Origin: Panulirus ornatus
Taxonomy: Eukaryota > Arthropoda > Malacostraca > Decapoda > Palinuridae
Reading direction: 5' to 3'
Length of the DNA stretch: 64,000 bases
Assembly: GCF_036320965.1 (NCBI RefSeq)
Contig: NC_092230.1
Span: forward strand, 50,393,094 to 50,457,093
Below are positions 50,720 through 61,688 of the stretch, in pieces; the stretch's first letter is position 1; each line of letters opens with the position of its first letter. A program made the translations under genes and the position numbers. The notes under the pieces were generated by a model. That model had not been told where the DNA came from and did not search any database. It worked only from the letters and a program-made list of their open reading frames with translations.

Positions 50720-52010
50720 ACCATGGTGACATCACACCCCCCTGCCACGACCACGATCACTTGAAACCCAAATCACTCTCCTCTTTTTTCCCTTTTGCAC
50801 GCACCCCCTTCACTCTTAGAAAAAATCTCAGTGCTTCTGGCAGCTTTCCTCTCACTTTTTATTTTTCGTAAGACTCCACAAGGCTCTTTGTCAACCCTAT
50901 CATGCGCTTTTTCCAGATCCATAAATGCCACTTTACAGATCATTTATTTATCTGATATTCTTCATCATTTTTAAAAAAAAAACACCGACCCCACACGCCC
51001 TTTAAACTCCTTCTGAAACCATACCGTTCCTTCGAATCCCTGCTCGGGGTATGCAATACCCCCCTGAATCACTATTTTCCCATACAGTTGACAGGTACAC
51101 TCATAATTTATACATCTGTAATTTGGCTTTTTCCTTTGTTTTGCTTGCCTTTATACTGTGCACTGTAAAGGCTTTCGCCTATCCCGCAATCATGGGTGGG
51201 GGCCATGTTACTTTAAATATCCTTATACCATCACCCAACACAGGCAACTGTTTTTTAAAAAATTTCCCAGTCAATCAATGGCCCGTCACCCGGCTTGCAC
51301 ACTTCTCGTAAGCGGCTTTCACTACCTTTCTCTTTTCCCAACCCTTTTTACACGACAAAAATTTTTTAAATTTTTTCCCGACCCAAGAACCTACATGTGG
51401 TACTTGTTATCTAGCACATTAACAGCCGTCACATATTCAACTCAAATCTTCGCACCTCCCCTCTAAGTGTAGGGTCCCACCTGTTTTCTGGCACTGTTAA
51501 ACCCTCATTCCCATATTCTATTTTAAGTTTGTTTAATACTCTCTCACAAACAACTTTCATCTCCCTCCTAATTTTTCCATTTTCATTCATCTCTCTTTTT
51601 GCTTTTTTTCTTGCTTCACAATTCCTGATATTTCTTCACAAATTTAAGCCTTTTCCCCCAGTTCACTCACTTTCCACTCCACCCACTTAAATCATATCCC
51701 CTTATCCTAAAAGCGCCCCAAACCTTCATCCCCCTTCCCTCCCCAAATTGTGATCAAAATTTCCCATGGCTCCGCCTCGCAAACATTTAAATCCAAGAGT
51801 CTCTCTCTTCCGTTACATGCCGGTCAATTAGTACAAAAACCCCAATAATGGCACTTGCTGTCCTCCCCACTCCCCCACGCCCTGCTTAGTGACCCACACT
51901 CTTTTGGAAACCAGGTTTTTTCCGTCCCATTTTCTTCCTGGCGAAGCCCCCACAAGCTGCTCACGATTTTTCATTCACAACCCCGGGTGCCCGTTACCCC
52001 TGCACTGATG
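50720..52010 (-). pseudogene. RTE-type LINE, very degraded or poorly sequenced copy
   Basis: Minus-strand similarity to RTE runs from motif B (near 50725), through the motif A region (near 50920), to an endonuclease-like end. There a DRH/RLLDLNVCE stretch (about 51825-51780) resembles VLIDRRAKERLLDVNVL. Homopolymer length changes are so frequent that no frame is open for long. Either an old copy or uncorrected sequence. Confidence 0.55.
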
Positions 52011-52012
<2 letters not shown>

Positions 52013-52079
<67 letters not shown>

Positions 52080-52080
52080 C
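52013..52080. repeat. (GA)n microsatellite
   Basis: GA run with single interruptions near 52041 and 52071. Confidence 0.97.
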
Positions 52081-52335
52081 ATACAGAGAAGGGCAGAAGA
52101 AAATATGAGAGCGTAGGATCAAAGGAATGTTTTTGACAGATGTAGTACAGCAGAGCACATGGACATGGAAAACTAGTGGTAGTGTTAAGACATACAGTGA
52201 GAGGAGAGACAGACAGAAAATAGAGACAGAACACTGTCTACAGAGGTTTCCAGTTTACAGCCATTCAAAATACCCAGGGCACCCTAGACACAGGGGATAT
52301 AAAGATAAAAACTTAATGACCCAATCATCGCACCA
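52081..52335. other. No recognised feature
   Basis: Purine-rich unique sequence between (GA)n and a LINE tail. Confidence 0.4.
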
Positions 52336-53320
52336 TTTTTTTTTTTTTTTTTTTTTTTTTATAAATTGTGCTGTCTCCCGCGTTTGCGATGGTTGCGCAA
52401 GGAAACAGACGAAGAAATGGCCCAACCCCCCCCCCCCCCCTAAAATTTTAATACACACGTCACCCGCAAAAATACATCTACACAGCTTTCCATGTTTACC
52501 CCAGACGCTTCACATGCCCTTTATTCAACCCCTGACAGACGTCAAACCCTGTTACACAATTTGCTCCAATTCACTCTATTCCTTGCCCTCCCTTTTCCCC
52601 TCCTGCCCTTTTCAGGCCCGATCCACAAATCCCTTTTTCACTCATTTCCACCCCAAATTGGTCTCCCCCTTCTCCTCGTTCCTCCACCCCCCGACACATA
52701 TTCCTCTTGGCAATTTTCCTCACTCATTTTTCCATGTGCCCAAACCCTTTCAAAACACCTTTTGCTTCTCAACAGCTCTTTTTTTTTCCAATCTCTTTCC
52801 CTTAGTTACTAAATGATCAAAAACCCCCTAACACCAACATTGTCCTCAAAAAATCTCTTTTTCCCGCAATCCATCCTCCTGCGCACAACTCTAAACATAG
52901 CCCAGCCTCGCAAAACCATACAAAAGTTGTTGGAACCACTATTCCCTTTAACATACCATTTTTGCTTTTCCCAGATAATGTTCTCGACTTCACACAAATT
53001 TTTTAAGGCTCCCCAAAATTTTCGCCCCCTCCCCACCCTTGATCCACTTCCGCTTCCATGGTTCCATCCGCTGCCAGATCACTCCCAGATATCTAAAAAC
53101 ACTTCACTTCCTCCAGTTTTTCTCCATTCAAACTCACCTCCCAATTGACTTGGACCCTCAACCCTACTGTACCTAATAACCTTGCTCTTATTCACATTTA
53201 CTCTAACTTTCTTCTTCCACACACTTTACCAAACTCAGTCACCAGCTTCTGCCAGTTTCTCACATGAATCAGCCACCAGCGCTGTATCATCAGCGGAACA
53301 ACAACTGACTCACTTCCCAC
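52336..53320 (-). mobile_element. RTE family A LINE, 3' half with many small indels
   Basis: The T-run (52338-52360) and the tail box open the 3' UTR in its short form. C-terminal and RT thumb sequence follow, up to SQLLF near 53320. Single-base deletions and insertions occur every few tens of bases, including an expanded C run (52427-52440), so no frame survives. The right part (53040-53300) is nearly clean. Errors look like homopolymer indels more than natural decay. Confidence 0.85.
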
Positions 53321-53950
53321 CATTTTTATTATGTAAATTATATTTCCAGGTTTGTTTTTCTGCTATCTCCCGCGGATTAAATTTTTTTTTTTCCGTTGCA
53401 TTAGATTTATCTTCGTGGATTGTCCAGTAAATATTTACTAAAACACGATATTATCAATCAGCTGGTGAATTATACTTCACAAACAGTACGATTATTCTTC
53501 ATATTGTCGCATGGTTGGGAATTTATCGTCGGGGTGCGTTACGCCAAATAAAGGGAACCGAAGCATATTAGGGATAATTTATGATGGAATTATCCCTCTC
53601 GAGAGATAATGTAAATGCGCTCTTGTTTATTCTTCATGTGACTTTATGATGGGTCGACTCATTCTCCGTGAGGCACGGAGGACGTAAAGCACTGGGGGGG
53701 GACATGCAAAAAGCCCCCGCATGATACCTGAATGAACCCATTCATGGATTGGTCACGTGTGGACTCGTCCGTAAGGTAGAGGGATGGTGCATGATTTAGC
53801 ATCTCATGTAATTACTCTACAGGTTGGCCATATGGTTCTCGATATAGACATCGCTGGCGGAATGTATTTTCGAGAAGTCTAAAATCAAGGGAGTTCTAAG
53901 TTCTACACAGTATTGAACAACTTTGAACAACTTCACTACCTGTATAAAGT
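53321..53950. other. Non-repetitive sequence, no gene
   Basis: No coding or transposon signal. A 10-bp perfect inverted repeat (AGGGATAATT at 53570-53579, AATTATCCCT at 53588-53597) could form a small hairpin. Confidence 0.5.
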
Positions 53951-55410
53951 CCACATCCGTTCACATCCAGTCTCTAGCTGTCATGTGTAATGCACCGAAG
54001 CCACAGCTCCCTATCCACGTGGATCCAGCCCTTTCCATGGTTTCCTTGACCGCTTCACGTCCTCTGTATACCACCATATTGCTCCTATTTGCTATAGTCT
54101 GTGCACATCTCACCCCCTCCTGCATGTTCAGGCCCCGAACACTTAAATCACCATTCACGCCATCCTTCCAACTCCTCCGTGTTTTCTTATTCCGCCTTCA
54201 TCCCTCCACTTCTGACTTGTGTGCTCGCTTAGTCCACCTCTCCTCACTCATCCTCTCTATATGTCCAAACCATTTCATCACACCCTCTCTTGGTCTCTCA
54301 TACCCCCTCCTCATACTGACACCTCTCTCTTACCCTGTCATTTCTTGTTAGATCAATCCTCCTCACACCACAAGGTGTCCTCAGACATTTTGATCACCAA
54401 CACATCCACACTGTTACGTGATTTTCTTTCATCTACAGTCATCCATATAACACCGTCGGGACCACTTTGTCTTTAAACTTACCCCAGACCTTTCTCTTCT
54501 CCACACATCCGTCAGTGCTCCCAGAACCTTTGACCCCCCGCCCCCCTCACCCATCCCATGACTCACTTCCGCTTCCGTGGTTCCATTTGATGCCATTACC
54601 ACTCCCAGGTATCTAAAAGGCTTAAGTTCCACCGAGTTTTCTCCATTCAAACTAACCTACGTTTCTCCACTGTTAAACCTGGTACCCAAACTCAGACATC
54701 AGATTTTGCAGTTTCTCACTCAAATCCACCACCAGCGACGTATCATAAGCAAACAGCAATTAACACACCTTCAAGATCTCTCACCCGCTCTCTCCAAGAC
54801 CTTCGCAGTCATCTCCTTTCGTCACCCCTGTGCGTCAACAGATAAAACAGCCGTGGAAACATCACACACCCATACCGCATTACCGGGAACCACTCATCCT
54901 TCTCTCCTGCTCGCGCATACGCCTTACTTGATAAAAGCTTTGCACCATTTATTTGCCACACCTTTCACTAAGCTTCTCTCTTAATCGTAACATATGCTTC
55001 CCACGTCCATAAATGCCACATACAGGATCTTCTGTTTCTATCAGTATTTCTCACACATATTTTTTGAAGCAAATACTTGATGCTCTGTACATGTCTTGCC
55101 CTCTCTCACATCACTCTCTTATAAAACTTATCAGACGCGCTCGTAATTCGAACATTTTACTTACATCCCCCTTGTCTTTATACAATGACACTATACCTGC
55201 ATTCCACCAATCCTCAGGTACCTCAGAATGATACGTATATACATTGAAAATCCTAACTATCTAATCAACAACACAGACACCTCGTTTCTTAGGAAATTCA
55301 TCTGCAGTCCCATCCACTCCCTCCGCCGTGCCGCAATTCATCTCACACAAGGCTTTCACCACCTCTTCTCTTTTCCCACTTCTTCAACACTCTCCTTCTG
55401 CCACCTTATC
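53951..55410 (-). pseudogene. RTE-type LINE, diverged relative of family A
   Basis: Minus-strand copy beginning with the 3' UTR phrase found in family A (CTCTAGCTGTCATG near 53970), then the C-terminus. The frame at 54429-54650 reads FRYLGVVMASNGTTEAEVSH, equivalent to FRYLGVDLAADGTMEAEVDH. It continues upstream through motif B and A regions, and weak similarity reaches about 55400 (start of RT). Divergence is greater than between other family A copies, so this is an older subfamily. No open RT remains. Confidence 0.75.
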
Positions 55411-55650
55411 TAAAATAGTATACTTAAACTGTGGAAAGTATAAGTATAGAAGTATAAGAATGAAATCATCATGTGGGAAGTAAAAGTACAAAAGATCCAG
55501 CGTAAGATCATCTTGTGGAAAGTATAAGTGTAAGAGGGAGAATATCCTGTGTTAAGTATGAGTGTAGAAGTGCGAGAGAAAGATCGTCCTGTGTTAAGTA
55601 TAAGTACACAGGTAGGAGAGGAAGATCGTCCTATGAATCAATTTGTCAGG
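55411..55650. repeat. Imperfect ~45-bp tandem repeat
   Basis: Four to five diverged units containing AAGTATAAGT, then GATCGTCCTGTG or a variant. Confidence 0.75.
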
Positions 55651-56055
55651 TGTTGGGCCAGGTAGTGGTCAGGTGTTGGCCAGGTAGTGGTCAGGTGTTG
55701 GCCAGGTAGTGGTCAGGTGTTGGGCAGGTAGTGGTCAGGTGTTGGGCAGGTAGTGGTCAGGTGTTGGGCCAGGTAGTGGTCTGGTGTTGGGCAGGTAGTG
55801 GTCAGGTGTTGGGCCAGGTAGTGGTCAGGTGTTGGGCCAGGTAGTGGTCAGGTGTTGGGCGAGGTAGTGGTCAGGTATTGGGCCAGTAGTGGTCAGGTGT
55901 TGGGCCAGGTAGTGGTCAGGTGTTGGCCAGGTAGTGTTCAGGTGTTGGCCAGGTAGTGGTCAGGTGTTGGGCCAGTAGTGGTCAGGTGTTGGGCCAGGTA
56001 ATGGTCAGGTGGTGTTGGGCCAGGTAATGGTCAGGTGGTGTTGGGTCAGCTGGTG
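55651..56055. repeat. 22/23-bp minisatellite
   Basis: About 17 units of GTCAGGTGTTGGGCCAGGTA plus GTG, with G-count changes in the GGGCC part. The last units carry AATG and an added GTG. Confidence 0.95.
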
Positions 56056-56301
56056 CATCCGGCGGGGAGGTCAGAGGTCAGCCCAGGGTCGTGAGCCCGG
56101 CCAGGTCAGCCTTTCAATTTCTACCTATTTCTCATTTTGCATTTTGCATGTGATTTGCATCGCGGGCCTAGAGGGTGAGGGGGGGGAGGGCCTAACAACA
56201 CCCCCAACCCCAACCCCCCCCCCCCCCCCCCCTCCCCTTCGTCTGGAATGTCGGTCCAGGGTTGAGAAAGATTCTGACTCCAGGTATAATGACAGACTAC
56301 C

Positions 56302-56349
<48 letters not shown>

Positions 56350-56906
56350 ATTTGATTTTATAAGCCATCCTCTCTCTCTCTCTCATATGAGCGGCTGGAG
56401 AGAGGGAGGGGGGGGGGGTGTTTGAAGGAGTCTACCGTCTTTTTTTTTTTCATTTTTTCTTCCTCCGTCACACCAGAGGGCTTCCGACCCCCACCCCCCC
56501 TACCCACCCACCCACCCAACCCCTCCAACCCCCTCCCCCTTCTTCAGAAGGACCCACCTCTCCTCCCTCCCTCCCTCCCTCCCTCCCTCCCTCCCCCAGT
56601 AGAGCTCCTCCATTGAGCGCTTTACTCTTGAGTGGGGGGAGGGAGGGGGTGTCCCCTCCTCCCCTCCCCCCCTCCCCCCTCTTCCCCATGGTACAGAGGA
56701 CGCCCCTGCCCAATCACCCCCCCCACCCTTATCAGAACCCCCCCCCCCCTCCCCCCAGGACCACTAGCCTTGGCGGCGAAATGTAAAGGAGAGAAATTAC
56801 AAGGCGATAAACACTGGTGCAATATTTATCTTCGCGAATTTATTGTGGGTTGTGAGACGACGGTGTTGTGGTTATCATCACGTCACGACATCTGGCAACC
56901 CTTCCC

Positions 56907-56970
<64 letters not shown>

Positions 56971-57007
56971 CTCTCTCTCTCTCTCTCCGTCTCTCCTCTC
57001 TCTCCCT

Positions 57008-57052
<45 letters not shown>

Positions 57053-57062
57053 CTCTCCCACT

Positions 57063-57140
<78 letters not shown>

Positions 57141-57161
57141 CTCTCCTCTCTCTCCCTCCCT

Positions 57162-57216
<55 letters not shown>

Positions 57217-57240
57217 TCTCTCTCTCACTCACTACTAAAG
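56056..57240. repeat. Purine/pyrimidine simple-repeat cluster
   Basis: Poly-C at 56212-56231, (GA)n at 56304-56348, poly-G at 56408-56418 and C-rich (CCCT)n at about 56485-56600. More poly-C runs lie at 56660-56760, with long (CT)n broken by CCC blocks at about 56909-57228. Long apparent frames here are repeat artefacts. Confidence 0.95.
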
Positions 57241-57540
57241 AGTAAGACACCTGACGCCATTAGGGTTGTGTGGTAAGGTTGCGTAAAGACGCTTTTGCGT
57301 ACGAGCGTACGTGCCATTATTCTTCTTCGTCAGTTTGAGTCATAAGATTACGCGTACGCACCTGGGGGGGGCTCTGTATGGTGTAGGGGGGGTTGATTGA
57401 GCGTTGCTGACCATGCGTCATCATGCACGGGCCCGCCCAGGGAACGGTGAATCCTGGGCGCGGTAATTCGGCCCTCAGTCATATCCCAGGTGTTCATCCA
57501 TCCGCCCTCCCACGAGGCTGGGTGATAGATGGGTACCTGG

Positions 57541-57545
<5 letters not shown>
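57241..57545. other. No recognised feature
   Basis: Unique sequence with no coding signal. Confidence 0.4.

Positions 57546-57595
<50 letters not shown>
57546..57595. repeat. (GT)n microsatellite
   Basis: GT run; a matching (CA)n run lies at 57675-57698. Confidence 0.97.
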
Positions 57596-57596
<1 letters not shown>

Positions 57597-57892
57597 AGAG
57601 TAGTAAAGACATGGTATACATATATACAAGGTTAAGAGACGGGGCAACACCAGTGTAAAACTCTCTCCCCGCAACACACACACACACACACACACACATA
57701 CGTGGGTAACCATCTCCGTACCGCACAAACAGGTAATTACACACAGGGGTCATTAGCAACAACAACAAGCAAACTGCCTCATATGATGATGATCATGTAT
57801 CCTGGTGTTTCTGGCACTTTACCTGTACCGCTCCTGGTCCTCCTGGATTGGTACAGTGGGATGGAGGCTGCAGTGGTTGCATCTCTGAACGA
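57596..57892. other. No recognised gene; contains (CA)n
   Basis: Unique sequence apart from (CA)n at 57675-57698. Confidence 0.5.
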
Positions 57893-58920
<1,028 letters not shown>

Positions 58921-58931
58921 CCCCCCTCCTT
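58921..58931 (-). promoter_or_regulatory. Polypurine tract of the gypsy element
   Basis: Minus-strand AAGGAGGGGGG directly before the LTR start. It is the expected primer for plus-strand DNA synthesis in LTR retrotransposons. Confidence 0.8.
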
Positions 58932-59240
58932 AAAGGAGAAAATTCCTGGAAGAGGAATTTTCTTAAGAGCGGGATAAACAATCAGCTAACACAGTCTGTT
59001 AACACATGAGGTGTGCTGAAAACAATGTACACTATAAATTGTACATAACAAGGCCCACCTATTTAATTTCTGACTCCGTTCCCATAACTTTTGAAAGGTT
59101 TGGTAGTCAGTACACTCTAAATTGATTGGCTGAAGGGCACAAATATACAGTGTTATAATACAAATAGGAAAACAAAGGTTACTTCTATGATTGCTTGAAT
59201 AACACATAAACAAAGTGCTACAATACAAATAGCAAAACAA
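58932..59240 (-). other. Non-coding part of the gypsy element between RNase H and PPT
   Basis: AT-rich. Two imperfect copies of an ACAATACAAATAGGAAAACA-like stretch lie near 59157-59180 and 59218-59240. The rest of RNase H is missing here. Confidence 0.5.
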
Positions 59241-59244
59241 AAGT

Positions 59245-59366
59245 TCCCTCTTCTTGGTGGGGTCTATATGTTTGGGCTCAACCTTCTTTCCGTCCTCCTG
59301 CATGGGGACCTTTCCAGCTTTTACAACACTGGCGGCATTCACAGCTAATCTGGTTGGAGTCTGCAA
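59245..59366 (-). pseudogene. Gypsy RNase H, N-terminal remnant
   Basis: The minus-strand frame reads QTPTRLAVNAASVVKAGKVP then MQEDGKKVEPKH. This matches the start of Ty3/gypsy RNase H, where LAVDAS is followed by a GAGAVLMQE-like block. The catalytic Asp of VDAS is Asn here. The reading frame changes soon after and the remainder is lost. It follows the RT thumb in the preceding frame. Confidence 0.65.
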
Positions 59367-59422
59367 AATAAAACAGTTGAAAAGTAGGGTTCCTAACTAA
59401 TAAGAGAGACTGTTCACACTGC

Positions 59423-60847
59423 TCATTCCAAACATCTGATATCATTCTTCAATAAATCTGTCAGAGGGGTTACGACTGTTGCAAAATTTACAGTGAACAT
59501 CCTATAGTACCCAACTATATACAAGCAACACTTCAGTTCTCTCACGCCTCCGCCCGGGTCCCAAGTCTTCGAGGCACACGCAGCTACGTCGTCGACTTCG
59601 TCACACACGGCTACTGCTGGACGCAAGATGATGCAGACTGGCACCTTCGGTTCCAAGGGTGGAGGATCACGACTGAAATATGGCTTAGGCATGTTGACGG
59701 AACATAATCTCCGACCTCTGCGCCTATAGGGGGTAGAGACAAGGTAATTGGAGCCTCTTACACTCCAGATAATGGTGTAAGAACCCTTAGAAAGGACAAC
59801 CAAGGGTTGACCTGACTGCTGTAGTAGAAGCAACACCTCGTCGCCCACCTCAAACCTTCTTAAACGAGATCGTTTGTCATACCATACTGTCCTCTGTTCC
59901 TGAGTCTCTCTGGAATGGGCGCGAGACAAATCCTCAGTCTCACCCACTGACTCTTGTACGGACTCGTAAACAGCACAGGAGGCATCACACATCTTCTCCT
60001 CACTAATTTCATCCTCAGGGAGAGTCTTCTCTCTTAAATGAGCATGAGACAAACCCTCAGTCTCAACGGAGTCTACACCAGGGGAGAGGGTATCACACAG
60101 CTTCCTCTCACTAGACTCACTCGTAGGGAGAGACTTCACTTCTTCCGTCTTAACGAAGTCTACACCAGGGGAGAGGGTATCACACAGCTTCCTCTCGCTG
60201 GCCTCACTCTCATGAAGTGTCTTTAAGTCCGCCGTCTCAACGGAGGATACACCAGGGGAGAGGGTATCACACAGCTTCCTCTCGCTGGCCTCACTCTCAT
60301 GAAGAGTCTCTAGGTCCACTGTCTCAACGGAGGCTACACCAGGGGAGAGGGTATCACACAGCTTCCTCTCGCTGGTCTCAGTCGGGGGGAGAGTCTTAAC
60401 TTCCTGCGTTTCAACGGAGTCTGTACCAGGGGAGAGGGTATCACACAGCTTCCTCTCGCTGGTCTCAGTCGGGGGGAGAGTCTTAACTTCCTGCGTTTCA
60501 ACGGAGTCTGTACCAGGGGAGAGGGTATCACACAGCTTCCTCTCGCTGGTCTCAGTCGGGGGGAGAGTCTTAACTTCCTGCGTTTCAACGGAGTCTGTAC
60601 CAGGGGAGAGGGTATCACACAGCTTCCTCTCGCTGGTCTTCACTTCCTCCGTTTCAACGGCTATGTCGTCAGGCACACGGCCTGCCGTGCCAGCTGTCAT
60701 CGACCTAGCAACATCGTGGTTGGGGACTAACTCTGGGACTTCTTCGTCAAGCTGCACTGTCTCCGTGGACTCCACCGGGCCCGTAGGCAACACCGGCATT
60801 GGGTTCATCTTCCCACCCGCTAGGTCACTGCCTAACACGAAGTCCAC
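59423..60847 (-). pseudogene. Gypsy pol fragment: protease end, repeat linker, integrase C-end, RT thumb
   Basis: An open frame of 474 codons made of pieces of a Ty3/gypsy polyprotein. Residues 1-20 (MDFVLGSDLAGGKMNP) are the end of the aspartic protease. A linker with PVESTETVQLDEEVPEL follows. Residues about 72-275 are seven 29-residue repeats starting SERKLCDTLSPG. After another linker, TVWYDKRSRLRRFEVGDEVL and KGSYTI...NYLVSTP are the integrase C-terminal (GPY/F-like) module. LCSVNMPKPYFSRD ends it. The last 35 residues contain VGYYRMFTVNFATVVTPLTD, the RT thumb. The integrase core and RT palm are absent, so internal deletions kept the frame open. Integrase lies before RT, as in Gmr1-like elements. 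Confidence 0.8.
60038..60655 (-). repeat. 87-bp in-frame coding minisatellite (seven units)
   Basis: The SERKLCD-coding phrase recurs every 87 bp, with anchor bases at 60078, 60165, 60252, 60339, 60426, 60513 and 60600. The three units nearest 60650 encode the same 29 residues (SPGTDSVETQEV then KTLPPTET). Others vary in the second half (for example SVETVDLETLHESEA). The length keeps the frame. Confidence 0.95.
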
Positions 60848-60849
60848 GT

Positions 60850-61075
60850 CTAAGACAGGAACTTATCTACAATCCCTACAAGATCATGGCCCGTGAAGAA
60901 ATCTATTTCTGCCCTTACATTGACTAGTGGAGCTTCCTTGGGACCAGACAGTCTGTCTAGCAAGACTCGGTCTCCAGACTCTTCTCGCGGCACCAAGTCA
61001 TCCACCATTAGGGACTGTAGCGCACCAGACTCCCGTAATACGGTCACTTTTCGTCGTACACCACATCTACTAACA
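60850..61075 (-). pseudogene. Gypsy aspartic protease, frameshifted
   Basis: The frame reads VTVLRESGALQSLMVDDLVP, then a GDRVLLDRLSG-like flap, then VNVRAEIDFFTGHDLVGIVD. This follows the gypsy protease pattern in which LRDTGA-type residues hold the active site. Here D(T/S)G is ESG. A 1-base change near 60860 shifts the frame before DFVLGSDLAGG, which continues in the 474-codon frame. It is the upstream neighbour of the repeat linker. Confidence 0.7.
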
Positions 61076-61588
61076 TAGCCCTTAGACAGGAATGCATTGT
61101 AGTTCCCCCCATAACAGATCCTATAATGAGGACAGTTAATCAGCAGTCTCGCAACCCCTCACTCTCCTAAGGCAGAAACAGCCTCACCTACTTTACTAAA
61201 TTGGCCCTAAAATTAAGAAGAGACCCATGGCCTACAATTATATTAAAAAAAAGGTAAGAGTCTCTGGATTCCTTCTCTCGAGCCCAGCAATCCCTCACCT
61301 TGGTGCACAGCCTTGCCACAATAAAACAACTCTTACTCTGTTGGAGTATTTCCCCTTACTTTCATGAGTTACCGGCAAGGTAGCACATTCAGGTGGGATT
61401 TCATAATCATTGGTCCTCCCTCTGCTGTGTAGCCCTTTGAATGCCTGCCCACGTCAAGTTTACTGAACTTTGGTACGAGATGTAAGTTACCCAACTGAGA
61501 CGACACTGGTCCTGATGGTGAAGCGTTAAGTCTAAGTTTAATGATCGAACGGGATTGTCACCACTGAAACAACGACTGATTAATGAAT
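61076..61588 (-). pseudogene. Gypsy gag end with broken zinc knuckle
   Basis: Between about 61345 and 61270 the minus strand shows CFYCGK, then a His, then VRDCWARE over two frames. This is a retroviral-type CCHC knuckle (C-X2-C-X4-H-X4-C) interrupted by an indel. The rest is out of frame. The region runs into the N-gap, so gag and the 5' LTR are not visible. Confidence 0.5.
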
Positions 61589-61688
61589 NNNNNNNNNNNN
61601 NNNNNNNNNNNNNNNNNNNNNNNNNNNNNNNNNNNNNNNNNNNNNNNNNNNNNNNNNNNNNNNNNNNNNNNNNNNNNNNNNNNNNNNN
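61589..61688. other. Assembly gap (100 N)
   Basis: Exactly 100 N between the gypsy gag remnant and an RTE copy. Confidence 0.99.

Noticed and set aside
53570..53597. Hairpin AGGGATAATT/AATTATCCCT as a transcription terminator or regulatory RNA
   Set aside because: Perfect but isolated, with no gene nearby. Such hairpins arise by chance in AT-rich DNA.
56632..57276. Long Ser/Leu-rich and Arg/Glu-rich frames in the CT/GA region
   Set aside because: All are translations of (CT)n or (GA)n and occur in several frames on both strands.
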